49,090 nucleotides of DNA from Cacconaster sp045599325 (GTDB lineage: Bacteria > Bacteroidota > Bacteroidia > Bacteroidales > UBA932). The translations under genes were made by a program, and so were the position numbers. The notes below the pieces were generated by a model that searched no databases, was not told the DNA's origin, and saw nothing but the letters and a program-made list of their open reading frames with translations. Within the stretch, counting starts at the first letter, position 1; each line of letters starts with the position of its first letter. The stretch spans positions 1 to 49,090 of the forward strand of contig JAZRVT010000011.1 in assembly GCA_045599325.1 (NCBI GenBank). The letters run 5' to 3'. Shown piece after piece: positions 32,700 to 41,770 of this stretch.

Positions 32700-33827
32700 A
32701 TGAAATTCACAGTCTCCAGCTCAGAACTTCTCAACGGCCTGATGTCGGTATCGAAAGTGATCGTGCCGAAGCCGACCAATTCAATCCTTGAAAACTTCCT
32801 CTTCGTCCTCTCGGGCAACACCCTCACGGTGACCGCATCAGACGGCGAGACAACCCTCAAGACCTCCATCGAGATCGCACAGGTCAACCAGGAAGGATCC
32901 ACTGCTGTCCCTGCAAAGCTCCTGACAGACTCACTCAAGGAATTCCCCGACCAGCCGCTCTCATTCAGCGTCGCTGAGGGCAGTTCTGTGATGGACATCG
33001 TCTGGGCGAGCGGTGCATCGGTGATCCCTTGCTTCGACGCAGCCGACTTCCCGGCACTCCCTGAGATCGGTGAAATCTCAGAGTTCGTGACCATCCCTTC
33101 AGCCACTCTCCTCGACGGAATAAACAGCACAATCTACGCAACCGCTGAAGAGGAGCTCCGCCCGGTGATGAACGGTATCTTCTTCGACATCGACCCCGAC
33201 TACGTCACATTCGTCGCTTCTGACGCCCACAAGCTTGTATGCTACAGCTTCACCGGCACTATGGTGGCCCAGAAGTCAAGCTTCATCCTCCACAAGAAGC
33301 CGGCGGCCATCCTGAAGAGCGTCCTCGCAAAGTATGACGAGGACATCACCATCAAGTACGACAACAAGAACGCCTACTTCCACTTCGGCTCGAACTTCCT
33401 CGTATGCCGCCTCATCGACGGGAACTACCCTGCATACAAGAGCGTCATCCCTAAGAACAACAGCAACAAGATGGTCATCGGCAGGGCCGACCTCCTCAAC
33501 GTAGTGAAGCGTATCGCAGTCTGCTCCAACCAGATATCCAACCAGATCCGCCTGAAGTTCTCCCTCAACGAAGTGCTCATCTCCGCACAGGACCTCGGAT
33601 TCTCAATGTCAGCGCACGAAACCCTCCCTTGCCAGTATGACGGCCAGGAGATGGAGATCGGCTTCAAGGCTCCGTTCCTCCTCGAGATACTCAGCAACCT
33701 CCCATATCAGAACATCTGCATGGAGCTTGCCGACCCTGCACGCGCAGCACTCATCGTCTCAGCCGACGAGGCCAACCCTGGCCACGACATCAGAGCACTT
33801 CTGATGCCTGTGATGATCAACGCATAA
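32700..33827 (+). CDS. dnaN: DNA polymerase III beta subunit (sliding clamp)
   Basis: 375 residues from the ATG at 32700 (MKFTVSSSELL). The open frame extends further upstream, but the family begins here. Three repeated clamp domains of about 120 residues are recognisable; the end LLMPVMINA matches the conserved C-terminal LMPM-type tail. It forms the ring that tethers DNA polymerase III to DNA. It is not next to dnaA here. An exonuclease gene follows after 12 bp. Confidence 0.98.
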   Translation: MKFTVSSSELLNGLMSVSKVIVPKPTNSILENFLFVLSGNTLTVTASDGETTLKTSIEIAQVNQEGSTAVPAKLLTDSLKEFPDQPLSFSVAEGSSVMDIVWASGASVIPCFDAADFPALPEIGEISEFVTIPSATLLDGINSTIYATAEEELRPVMNGIFFDIDPDYVTFVASDAHKLVCYSFTGTMVAQKSSFILHKKPAAILKSVLAKYDEDITIKYDNKNAYFHFGSNFLVCRLIDGNYPAYKSVIPKNNSNKMVIGRADLLNVVKRIAVCSNQISNQIRLKFSLNEVLISAQDLGFSMSAHETLPCQYDGQEMEIGFKAPFLLEILSNLPYQNICMELADPARAALIVSADEANPGHDIRALLMPVMINA

Positions 33828-33839
33828 TCCGCCGGGCCT

Positions 33840-34631
33840 ATGCAGCTGTCACTCAAGAACCCGCTTCTCTTCTTCGACATTGAGAGCACGGGTCTGAATG
33901 TCGCGTCTGACCGCATCGTGGAGATCTCCGCAGTGAAGGTCTCCCCGGGTGCTCCGGGCCAGCCCAACGACATCGAGGTCAAGACCCGCCGCATCAACCC
34001 GACCATCCCTATCTCCCCGGAGGCACAGGCCGTTCACGGCATAAGCGACGAGGACGTAAAGGACTGCCCTACTTTCCGCCAGATTGCCAAGTCGCTTGCA
34101 ATCTGGATGGAAGGCTGTGACATAGCCGGCTACAACTCCCTGAAGTTCGACATCCCGATGCTGGCGGAGGAGTTCCTGCGCGCCGGTGTCGACTTCGACT
34201 TCCGCAAGAGGAAGCTTGTGGACGTGCAGAACATCTTCCACAAGAAGGAGCAGCGCACCCTGAAGGCTGCATACAAGTTCTACTGCAGCAAAAACCTTGA
34301 GAACGCCCACTCCGCAGAGGCCGACACGATGGCGACTTACGAAGTGCTCGAGGCACAGCTCGACCGCTACGGGAACGACGCGGAGGAACCGCTCCTCAAC
34401 GATGTGGCATACCTCGCCAAATACTCCTGCCAGAACAGGTTCGCCGACTACGCCGGCCGCATCGTCCTCAACGACAAGGACGAAGAGGTCTTCAACTTCG
34501 GCAAGCACAGGGGCAAGAGGGTGAAGGACGTTTTCCGCACCGAACCTTCCTACTACAGCTGGATGATGGACGGGGACTTCACACTCGACACCAAACAGGT
34601 TCTGACAAGGATCAAACTCTCAATGCAATGA
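33840..34631 (+). CDS. DnaQ-like 3'-5' exonuclease (DEDDh)
   Basis: 263 residues. The exonuclease domain (~8-180) has all five DEDDh residues: Asp13 and Glu15 (FFDIESTG), Asp104 (LKFDIPML), His157 and Asp162 (AHSAEADT). The C-terminal ~60 residues (FNFGKHRGKRVKDVF, then YSWMMDGDF) resemble the short DUF3820/ExoX-C type module found in stand-alone exonucleases. It is probably a proofreading or repair exonuclease; its place after dnaN supports a replication link. It overlaps the next gene by 4 bp. Confidence 0.92.
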   Translation: MQLSLKNPLLFFDIESTGLNVASDRIVEISAVKVSPGAPGQPNDIEVKTRRINPTIPISPEAQAVHGISDEDVKDCPTFRQIAKSLAIWMEGCDIAGYNSLKFDIPMLAEEFLRAGVDFDFRKRKLVDVQNIFHKKEQRTLKAAYKFYCSKNLENAHSAEADTMATYEVLEAQLDRYGNDAEEPLLNDVAYLAKYSCQNRFADYAGRIVLNDKDEEVFNFGKHRGKRVKDVFRTEPSYYSWMMDGDFTLDTKQVLTRIKLSMQ

Positions 34632-35077
34632 ACATAACGGTCGTCAGACAAGACGGGTCCTTCACGACCCGCCCCGACACGACTCTCGAGCGCGAATCGC
34701 TGGAATTCTACCTTCCGGACGGGTTCTCCGCCGCCAGAGTCCGCGGCTGCACATTCATCCGCATCATCAAGGCCGGAAAGGCCGTCTCCACGAAATTCGC
34801 GGAGCGCTATTTCGACTCCTTCGGACGCGGATGGCTGTTGGAGTGCCTGACACCTGAAGGAGAGTCCGTGGACCTTGTCGACGGATCCTCATTCCTGCCG
34901 CAGGAGATGCAGCCTGCATCCCTGCTGCCGCAGGAGCAAATTGATACTGTCAAATCGGCCATCAGCCGCATTTCCCGCTGGATTTCCGTGCGCATCGGCG
35001 ACATCGTCGCATTCGAAGATGCATCCTCCGCAGAAGCCTGCCGCGGCGGAAATGCCGGCCCAATTTCAATACTATGA
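34628..35077 (+). CDS. Small protein resembling a shrunken fumarylacetoacetate hydrolase-family fold
   Basis: 149 residues. I do not recognise a named family, but two stretches align by eye with Bacteroidetes FAH-family proteins: ESLEFYLPDGF to FAERYFDSFGRGW (compare FFLPDFS... and RFAHRYYDxxTVG), and WISVRIGDIVAFEDAS (compare FFTLKIGDLLFTGTP). The metal-binding Glu/Asp segment expected between them (ExE, TARD) is missing, and the middle ~100 residues of a normal FAH domain are absent. If the similarity is real it is a non-catalytic remnant. It overlaps dnaQ-like upstream and YfhO downstream by 4 bp each (ATGA), so its translation appears preserved. Confidence 0.65.
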   Translation: MNITVVRQDGSFTTRPDTTLERESLEFYLPDGFSAARVRGCTFIRIIKAGKAVSTKFAERYFDSFGRGWLLECLTPEGESVDLVDGSSFLPQEMQPASLLPQEQIDTVKSAISRISRWISVRIGDIVAFEDASSAEACRGGNAGPISIL

Positions 35078-37515
35078 AAGACATACTTGAGAAATATGGC
35101 GCATATCTTGCCGCCGCAGTCATCTTCGTAATCCTGGCATTCGCATACTGCAAGCCGGTGCTCAGCGGCAAGGTGCTCCAGAGCAACGATGACCTGAACG
35201 CTGTCTCCGCAGTACACGAGGCCGAAGTCTACAGCGATGCCGAAGGCGGGTACGGATTCTGGAACGGGTCGATGTTCAGCGGAATGCCGAACTACCAGAT
35301 CGGCGGCGGCCAGTACAAGGCCGAGAAGCTGATCGCCCCGCTCAAGGGATTCCTCCACCGCGGCCCGGCACATCCGGCCTGGATCCTGATCTTCTATTTC
35401 GTCTGCTTCTTCATCCTGATGCGCTCCTTCGGAATCGACAGATGGCTGAGCATCGCAGGCGCGATAGCGGTCGCTCTCTCCTCATATTTCATAGTGATCA
35501 TAGCCGCAGGACACGGCGGAAAGACGATAGCCATCTCTTACATAACCCTCACCGCCGCCGGGTTCTACCTCACCTACCGCAAGCGGTACGGGCTCGGGGC
35601 CATCTTCGTGATGTTCTTCACTGCGATAGGCTTCAGCATCCACCCGCAGATGTCCTACTATCTCTTTATGATGATCGGCATCTTCTTCCTCGCGGAACTC
35701 TGGATACATATCAAGGAGAAGAGGATGAAGGACTTCTTCATAGCCACTGCCGTCTTCGCAGTCTCTGTCCTCATAGGTCTCGGCACAGGTGCATCCAATA
35801 TCTTCGCAAACCGCGAATATGCCGCCGAGACAATGCGCGGAGGTCATTCGGACCTTGTCCTCGAGGGTGAGGACCCTGATGCTGCCGGCAGAAAGGGGCT
35901 TGACATAAGATACGCAACCGGTTGGAGCTACGGCATCGACGAGACTATGACATTCATGATTCCGGGATTCAAGGGAGGTGCCACCAACTACCCTGTCGGG
36001 GCTGACTCCGATCTTTGCAGGACGATGGTCAGGAACGGCGTCCCTTCCGGAAGCGCAAGGTCAATGTGCCAGTCTCTCCCGATCTACTGGGGTGACCAGC
36101 CGTTCACCGCAGGGAATGTCTATATGGGAGCGATTGTATGCTTCCTCTTCCTTCTGGGCTGCCTGATAGTGAAGGGACCGTACAAATGGGCTCTGCTTGC
36201 CTCCACCGCCTTCTCTGTAATGCTTGCCTGGGGATGTAACTTTATGTGGCTCACCAAGCTGTTCTTCAATTACTTCCCTCTATACAACAAGTTCAGGGCA
36301 GTATCATCGATCCTGATTGTGGCCGAGATTGCGATGCCGCTGCTCGGGTTCCTTGCAGTCAAGGAGCTGACGGAGGGCGGAGAGGAGAAGCAGAAAGAGC
36401 ATACCAGGAGCATATTCATATCAGCCGGAATCACAGCCGGCCTGTGCCTTATATTCGCACTTTTCGGAAGGTCCATATTTGATTTCAGGGGTATCAATGA
36501 CGCAAGCTTCTTCGCAGACCTGCCGGAATGGTTCTACAATGCCATCCTCAGCACCAGGGCCGACCTTCTGGTCAGCGACTCCTGGAGAAGTTTCCTCTTC
36601 ATAGCGCTCGCAGCAGCGCTGCTGCTTCTCTTTGCCACTGGCAAGGTCAAGAAAGGCGTGCTTGCCGCAGTGCTCGGCGTGCTGGTCATTGCGGACCTGT
36701 GGCCTGTGGACCAGCGTTATTTCAATGACAATTACTTCAAGTCCCCGGTCAAAAGCCAGCAGGCATATGAAATGAAGCCGTACGAGCAGCTGATTCTCCA
36801 GGACACTGACCCTCACTTCAGGGTACTGGACCTGACAACTGCACCGTTCAACGACGCCCGCCCTTCATACTATCTCAAGTCCATCGGAGGATATCACGCC
36901 GCCAAGCTGCGCCGTTATCAGGACCTCATCGACTCCTATCTCTCACAGGGCGACATAGCCGTGATGGGAATGCTCAACACAAAGTACATCATCGACCCTG
37001 ACGGAATCCCTCAGATCAACGGAATGGCCCTCGGCAATGCCTGGTTTGTGGACTCTCTCCTTGTCGGAGAGACCCCGAACGAAGAAATGGCACTCCTCGG
37101 GAAGGTCGATCTGGCAACCAAAGCTGTCGTGGGCAGGGATTTCGCTGATGCCGCCGGCAATCTCAACCCGGGCATCGCCCCTGGCGCAGAGGTTCACCTG
37201 ACAAGCTACCTCCCGCGGAAGATAGACTATTCCTGCACCTCTTCAGAACCCGGCACAATAGTATTCTCAGAGATATATTATCCTCACGGCTGGAAAGCCT
37301 CGATAGACGGCGAACCTGCAGACCACTTCCGTGTGAACTACACCCTGCGGGCAATGTCAGTCCCTGCCGGGGATCACACCATCAGTTTCGTGTTTGACCC
37401 TGACAGCGTCAGGAAAGGCGACGCAATCGCGACAGTATGCATACTGCTGATGTACGCGCTGACACTCGCAATAATAATTTCCGGAATCATCCGATGGAGA
37501 AGAAGCCGCGCATAA
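35074..37515 (+). CDS. YfhO family polytopic membrane protein (GT-C-like)
   Basis: 813 residues with about 12-13 transmembrane helices and large extracytoplasmic loops, matching the YfhO family. N-terminal helix ~7-25, then a periplasmic loop with VLQSNDDLNA and NGSMFSGMPNYQIGG, where conserved acidic residues of GT-C enzymes are expected. The C-terminal ~150 residues before the last helix form a periplasmic beta domain (PHGWKASIDGEPADHFRVNY). In Firmicutes YfhO glycosylates teichoic acids using undecaprenyl-phosphate sugars; here a similar transfer to a surface glycan is inferred. Confidence 0.9.
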   Translation: MKDILEKYGAYLAAAVIFVILAFAYCKPVLSGKVLQSNDDLNAVSAVHEAEVYSDAEGGYGFWNGSMFSGMPNYQIGGGQYKAEKLIAPLKGFLHRGPAHPAWILIFYFVCFFILMRSFGIDRWLSIAGAIAVALSSYFIVIIAAGHGGKTIAISYITLTAAGFYLTYRKRYGLGAIFVMFFTAIGFSIHPQMSYYLFMMIGIFFLAELWIHIKEKRMKDFFIATAVFAVSVLIGLGTGASNIFANREYAAETMRGGHSDLVLEGEDPDAAGRKGLDIRYATGWSYGIDETMTFMIPGFKGGATNYPVGADSDLCRTMVRNGVPSGSARSMCQSLPIYWGDQPFTAGNVYMGAIVCFLFLLGCLIVKGPYKWALLASTAFSVMLAWGCNFMWLTKLFFNYFPLYNKFRAVSSILIVAEIAMPLLGFLAVKELTEGGEEKQKEHTRSIFISAGITAGLCLIFALFGRSIFDFRGINDASFFADLPEWFYNAILSTRADLLVSDSWRSFLFIALAAALLLLFATGKVKKGVLAAVLGVLVIADLWPVDQRYFNDNYFKSPVKSQQAYEMKPYEQLILQDTDPHFRVLDLTTAPFNDARPSYYLKSIGGYHAAKLRRYQDLIDSYLSQGDIAVMGMLNTKYIIDPDGIPQINGMALGNAWFVDSLLVGETPNEEMALLGKVDLATKAVVGRDFADAAGNLNPGIAPGAEVHLTSYLPRKIDYSCTSSEPGTIVFSEIYYPHGWKASIDGEPADHFRVNYTLRAMSVPAGDHTISFVFDPDSVRKGDAIATVCILLMYALTLAIIISGIIRWRRSRA

Positions 37516-38288
37516 AGGTTTTCACCCGGTCGTTCGACCTGAGGCTGTACCGTCTTTCGAAAGGGCTTTTCGAAGGGATGGGATTTCCCTGTGTCAGGCT
37601 GACCGACCAGAGCGCCGACGGATATTTCTACACTATGCTGAAGGACAGCGGGTGCGACATTGCCATCAATGTCGATGAGGACGCCTTCATCACGGACCCG
37701 CAGGCAGTTCTTGACCTGGTGGACCTCATCCTGAAGGAAGGATACGCCAACATCGGCTATTCCGACGGGGACCCTGCCACGACCGGCCGCGACAAGGTTG
37801 TCACCAACCCGTTCTTCAATATCTTCAACCTCGCCCTGATCCGTACGAAGTACAACACCCTGAACCCGGCCGCCGCCTTCAGGCGCGGGCTGGACGATGC
37901 TGAACCGTATTACCCCTTCTTCCGCTGGCTGGCATCAGAGTTCAAGACACTCTACCTGCCCTGCCGCAAGCACGCTGACGGGACAACCACAGTGGCTCTC
38001 GACAGGGAAGGCCGCACTGTATGCCTCCACACCTGGTTCTCGAGGTTCTACTCTATGCCGTCCTGGATAGTGCGCCGCATAGAACCGACACAGGGCACAC
38101 AGAAAAGCCGCATCGACGCCGTAATCCGCGAGGCCTATGCAGCCCGCGGCATAGCAGTCCCGGAATTCGGGTTTGCCGACAGGCTCGCCTTTGCCGGGAA
38201 CAAGCTCCTCCGCTGGATAATCAAAATTCCGCAGAGAGTCAGCCGCTGGCCTTACAAGATAAGAAGGAAACTTTCAAAACGCAGATAG
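37494..38288 (+). CDS. Putative GT-A-like glycosyltransferase of unknown family
   Basis: 264 residues from the ATG at 37494, which overlaps the YfhO end by 22 bp; a longer open frame lies within YfhO coding sequence. IAINVDEDAFITDP (about residues 56-69) looks like the DxD metal site of a GT-A fold, and FFNIFNLALIRT and VCLHTWFSRFY follow in the order seen in small sugar transferases. The C-terminal ~40 residues are basic and amphipathic (RWIIKIPQRVSRWPYKIRRK), suitable for membrane binding. I cannot assign a family. It is located between YfhO and a GT2 gene. Confidence 0.65.
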   Translation: MEKKPRIKVFTRSFDLRLYRLSKGLFEGMGFPCVRLTDQSADGYFYTMLKDSGCDIAINVDEDAFITDPQAVLDLVDLILKEGYANIGYSDGDPATTGRDKVVTNPFFNIFNLALIRTKYNTLNPAAAFRRGLDDAEPYYPFFRWLASEFKTLYLPCRKHADGTTTVALDREGRTVCLHTWFSRFYSMPSWIVRRIEPTQGTQKSRIDAVIREAYAARGIAVPEFGFADRLAFAGNKLLRWIIKIPQRVSRWPYKIRRKLSKRR

Positions 38289-38290
38289 CT

Positions 38291-39079
38291 ATGGCAGCCC
38301 CTAAGGTTTCAGTCATAGTCCCGGTCTATAACTCCGAAAAGTATATCGTGCGCTGCCTGGAGTCGCTCGCCGGGCAGACCATCGACTCGCTGGAGATTGT
38401 GCTGGTGGATGACCACGGCACCGACAGCAGTATCTCTGCTGCGTGCGGGTTCGCTGCCGGGCATATGGCGGAAGGGCGCAGTTTCGTATTCACTGAAACT
38501 CCAAGCAACAGCGGCCCGGGTGCAGCACGCAACGTCGGCATAGATGCCGCCACGGGCGACTGGATCTGCTTCGTGGACAGCGACGACACAGTGAGCCCGG
38601 ATTTCTGCCACAGGCTCTATGAGACCGTGACAGCAGCCGGTGCGGACCTCGCCTGCTGCGACATCGATATCAGCGGAGAGATCCGCCGCAACGCCGAAGT
38701 GAGCGACAAGAAGCAATTCCTGAGGCACTACGTCTCCTACTTCACCACCTGGATCTACCGCAGGCAGATGCTTCTGGAGAATGAGATCAGATTCCCTGAC
38801 ACACGCAGCGCAGAAGACTCCTGTTTCCTTGCCTGCGCAATTCTTGCATCCGGGAAGATGGCCCAGATCCACGAGCCCCTGTACAGTTATCTCATCAATG
38901 ACGGATCCGTCAGCCAGCGGCACAACCGCCGCCGTGCCTTCCAGAGAATCGCCTCCTTCCGCGCACTGCGGCGCTGGGCAAAGGCACACGGTCTCCGGCG
39001 CCCCTACCGCTGCGAGATAGAGTTCATAATACTGAAGAAAGGATGGGCTCTTGCCCTACGGGATCTGATCCTCGGCTAA
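38291..39079 (+). CDS. GT2 family glycosyltransferase
   Basis: 262 residues from the ATG at 38291 (MAAPKVSVIVPVYNSE), 2 bp after the upstream stop. Standard GT-A: VSVIVPVYNSEKYI, VLVDDHGTDSS, and CFVDSDDTVSPDF with the DxD metal motif. It transfers an activated sugar in the cytosol. A further longer frame upstream is a shadow. Its 3' end overlaps the convergent WbsX gene by 24 bp. Confidence 0.92.
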   Translation: MAAPKVSVIVPVYNSEKYIVRCLESLAGQTIDSLEIVLVDDHGTDSSISAACGFAAGHMAEGRSFVFTETPSNSGPGAARNVGIDAATGDWICFVDSDDTVSPDFCHRLYETVTAAGADLACCDIDISGEIRRNAEVSDKKQFLRHYVSYFTTWIYRRQMLLENEIRFPDTRSAEDSCFLACAILASGKMAQIHEPLYSYLINDGSVSQRHNRRRAFQRIASFRALRRWAKAHGLRRPYRCEIEFIILKKGWALALRDLILG

Positions 39080-40222
39080 GACACGGCCGAGAGCCTCGAT
39101 ATAGCCCTTGCCATACTGCTCGTCAGGCTCCATATAATTGCCCTCACCCCACTCGTTCCAGGACTTGAGGAAGATGACCCTGTGGTCAGGCTGCTTGCCG
39201 GCGACCTCCTCGACTGCCCGGCGGCTGAGTTTCTCGAACTCTTCGGGAGTGCTTTCCACATAGATGGCATCCTCGCGGCTGCGCGGGCTGCGGTCCCAGT
39301 TGGGGACAAGAGTCGGATAGACATTCTCCCGTTTCTCGGCAGGGATAAGCATATTCTCGTTGATTGCGGCCTGCTTGAAGACGAACGGACGCTTTATGCC
39401 GAGGACCTGCGAGTTGAAATCGTGCAGAGACGAGCGGAGGATGCCCTTCGCCTTTATCTGGGAATAGTAGTGGTTGTCTGTCGCCACAGCGTCGAATCCC
39501 ATTTCAAGAACTTCCTTGATTCTCATATCGGCCACGTCTCCCTCTTCGAGAGCGGAAATCTTATGCTTGAAATATGAGGTAGGATTGGCAGTCCGGCACA
39601 CACCCACGAAATGGAACCCTTTAAGGCCGTCGGCCTCTGCAAGCTCGTTCCACTGCCTCATGAATTCGGCAGCCTTCTCGAACTTCCACGGATCGAATAT
39701 GGCAAAGAGCAGTTTGCCGTCAACCCTGATATAGCGCGGGTCACGGAACGCCTTCAGCAGAGAATTGAAATGGCTCAGATTGTCGGCAGCACCAGGATAC
39801 TTCTGCTCCATCAGTACCTTTGACCCTTTTTTCTTTGACTTGGCATTGGTCCAGGTTGCGGATGCCCAGGTGTGGTTGGCCCAGCAGAGGCAGAACGGGA
39901 GGTCCGGAGTGCCGCTGTCGACCACCTCCTTGAATGGCCGCTCAAGCAGCTGGCGTCCGTTGCCGAACCAGTAGTGATAGTAGCAGAAGCCCTCAATCCC
40001 GGCCTCCTTTGCAAGTTCAGCCTGCGCCGCCCTTGTCTCAGGAAGCCTCAGGTCATAGAATCCCAGGTCAGCAGGAATCCTCGGCTGCACGTGCCCGCGG
40101 AAACGCGGTTTCGCCTTCACCACATTCGTCCACTCAGTGAAACCCGGCCCCCACCACTCGTTATTTTCCTTGATGGGGTGATATTGTGGAAGATAGAATG
40201 CTATTACCCTTGCCTTTGCCAT
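39056..40222 (-). CDS. WbsX-type glycoside hydrolase family 99-like protein
   Basis: 388 residues matching the WbsX/'glycosyltransferase WbsX' family that has a GH99-like TIM barrel: RVIAFYLPQYHPI at the N-terminus, WGPGFTEWTNV, FCYYHYWFGNG, CWANHTWA, and SWNEWGEGNYMEPD at the C-terminus. Such proteins occur in O-antigen and capsule loci; whether they build or trim glycans is unsettled. It has its own TATATTTG box upstream and no signal peptide. It converges on a GT2 gene with a 24-bp overlap. Confidence 0.88.
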   Translation of the reverse strand: MAKARVIAFYLPQYHPIKENNEWWGPGFTEWTNVVKAKPRFRGHVQPRIPADLGFYDLRLPETRAAQAELAKEAGIEGFCYYHYWFGNGRQLLERPFKEVVDSGTPDLPFCLCWANHTWASATWTNAKSKKKGSKVLMEQKYPGAADNLSHFNSLLKAFRDPRYIRVDGKLLFAIFDPWKFEKAAEFMRQWNELAEADGLKGFHFVGVCRTANPTSYFKHKISALEEGDVADMRIKEVLEMGFDAVATDNHYYSQIKAKGILRSSLHDFNSQVLGIKRPFVFKQAAINENMLIPAEKRENVYPTLVPNWDRSPRSREDAIYVESTPEEFEKLSRRAVEEVAGKQPDHRVIFLKSWNEWGEGNYMEPDEQYGKGYIEALGRVLAEDQIP

Positions 40223-40253
40223 AACTGTTCTGCAATTGTTTCTTTTGTTTCAG

Positions 40254-40261
40254 CAAATATA
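40254..40261 (-). promoter_or_regulatory. -7 promoter box for the WbsX gene
   Basis: TATATTTG on the minus strand, about 32 bp upstream of the WbsX ATG and just after the acyltransferase stop codon. It suggests that the WbsX gene can be transcribed apart from the rest of the polysaccharide operon. Confidence 0.5.
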
Positions 40262-40271
40262 ATTGATGCGA

Positions 40272-40841
40272 CTATTTTATCTCTATGATTCTTGCAGGAT
40301 TGCCGACAGCGACACAGCGTGCGGGCACATCCCCCGTCACAACGGCATTCGCACCGATGACGCTCCCCTCACCTATCTTGACTCCCGGGAGGATGGTCGC
40401 CTTCTCGCCGATCCAGACATTGTCGCCGATTATCACAGGACCCTTGGAGATGAGAGGACGCTTGTTCGGAGCAGTCTCCAGTTCATCAAGAGTCACAGCT
40501 CCGTGGGAGTTGTCAGTAATGAGGACATTCTTTCCCGTAAGTACATTGTTCCCTATCCTGATGCAGTTGATTGCAGTGATGTGGGCTCCGTCACCGATAG
40601 AGACATTGTCTCCGATCTCAATGGACGGAGTGAAGTTCTGTTCGCCGAAGCGGTCCCAGGCGGTCAGCTGGAGGTCAGAGCCAAGCACCACATTGGAGCC
40701 GATGGAAATGTACTTGCCGCCGACGATGAGTTTGACAGGCGGATAGAATCGGCTCTTCTTTCCGAAGGCCTTGAAGGAATGCCGGTGGAGCAGCGTGCAC
40801 CACAGGCGTCCGGCTGTTTCAGGTATCTTTGATATTTTCAT
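40272..40841 (-). CDS. Hexapeptide-repeat acyltransferase
   Basis: 189 residues. A left-handed beta-helix of hexapeptide repeats spans ~37-185 (SIGSNVVLG, IGDNVSIGDGAHI, IGNNVLTGKNV, IGDNVWIGEKATILPG, IGEGSVIGANAVV). The catalytic His is in ITDNSHG, as in the WcaF/maltose O-acetyltransferase group. It probably adds an acetyl group from acetyl-CoA to a sugar of the surface polysaccharide. It overlaps the GT gene upstream by 4 bp (ATGA). Confidence 0.9.
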   Translation of the reverse strand: MKISKIPETAGRLWCTLLHRHSFKAFGKKSRFYPPVKLIVGGKYISIGSNVVLGSDLQLTAWDRFGEQNFTPSIEIGDNVSIGDGAHITAINCIRIGNNVLTGKNVLITDNSHGAVTLDELETAPNKRPLISKGPVIIGDNVWIGEKATILPGVKIGEGSVIGANAVVTGDVPARCVAVGNPARIIEIK

Positions 40842-41770
40842 TTCTGCTCTTTCTGTTCAGGGTGCCGCTTTTTCCAGGCCGGAAGGATGCACTTCACAAG
40901 ACCGATGGAATATGACCACAAGACCATATAGTAATAATGCCAGCTGGAATAATAGACTGAAAGTGATTCCTTGATCCCGGTCAATATGAATGTATTGGGA
41001 TTATGAAGGACACAGACATTCCTGTAGGTCTCCTTCAGGAAGCCGTACAGTTCTTTCCTTACCTTCAAGAAAGTGTCAGAAGAGACTCTGCCATCCTCCT
41101 GCATCCTGCGGATGATGTCGAGGAATCCTACGGCAAACGTCCTGAACAGATCGTATCCGCCCTTGCCCGACTCCTCCTGCATCTGCTGATACTTTCTGTT
41201 CCATATGTAGAACGGTCCCTCCGGACGCAGATCCAGAAGCAGGGATGTATTCGGGAACATCCTGTCATACTGCACTGAGTCCAGGCGGTCAATGTCATCG
41301 GACCAGACGCCTATGCCAGCGCTCCAGCTGCACCAGTAGTTCAATGTGCTGACAAAAGAATCGATGCTGCCGCATTTGTATACATCTGAAACTCCCAGAT
41401 TGGCATCGCTCATATACAGCACAGGTCTGGTCTCCTTCAGTTCATCTACCAGGCCGATCATTGACTGAAGAGAACCCGGGACCAGCATACTCCTGTGGTT
41501 CAGCATCTTCCTATAGAGCCCGGTACCCTGCTGAAGAGAGAAGATGATGTTCAGGAATCCCTGCGCCTGAGACTTCACATATTTCAGGTTAGGGTACCCG
41601 AGAGAGGATATCCGGCTTTCCAGGTCAGAGCCGGCTCCATTGTCAGCAACAACGACCTCGAAGAGGTCATTGCTGCACCCCTGACTGTAGATGCTGGAGA
41701 GCGTAGGCATCACCCAACGGCTCTCGCCATTGGTGGGAATGCACAATGTCAGTAATTTACAGCCGTTCAT
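40838..41770 (-). CDS. GT2-like glycosyltransferase
   Basis: 310 residues. The N-terminus LLTLCIPTNGESRWVMPTL and FEVVVADNGAGSDLE fit a GT-A family 2 enzyme. A canonical DxD is not obvious: LYMSDANLG near residue 124 is the best candidate. The C-terminal ~110 residues are helical and include a hydrophobic stretch (SVYYSSWHYYYMVLW) that may contact the membrane. It overlaps the SDR gene upstream by 14 bp and the acyltransferase gene downstream by 4 bp. Confidence 0.83.
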   Translation of the reverse strand: MNGCKLLTLCIPTNGESRWVMPTLSSIYSQGCSNDLFEVVVADNGAGSDLESRISSLGYPNLKYVKSQAQGFLNIIFSLQQGTGLYRKMLNHRSMLVPGSLQSMIGLVDELKETRPVLYMSDANLGVSDVYKCGSIDSFVSTLNYWCSWSAGIGVWSDDIDRLDSVQYDRMFPNTSLLLDLRPEGPFYIWNRKYQQMQEESGKGGYDLFRTFAVGFLDIIRRMQEDGRVSSDTFLKVRKELYGFLKETYRNVCVLHNPNTFILTGIKESLSVYYSSWHYYYMVLWSYSIGLVKCILPAWKKRHPEQKEQK

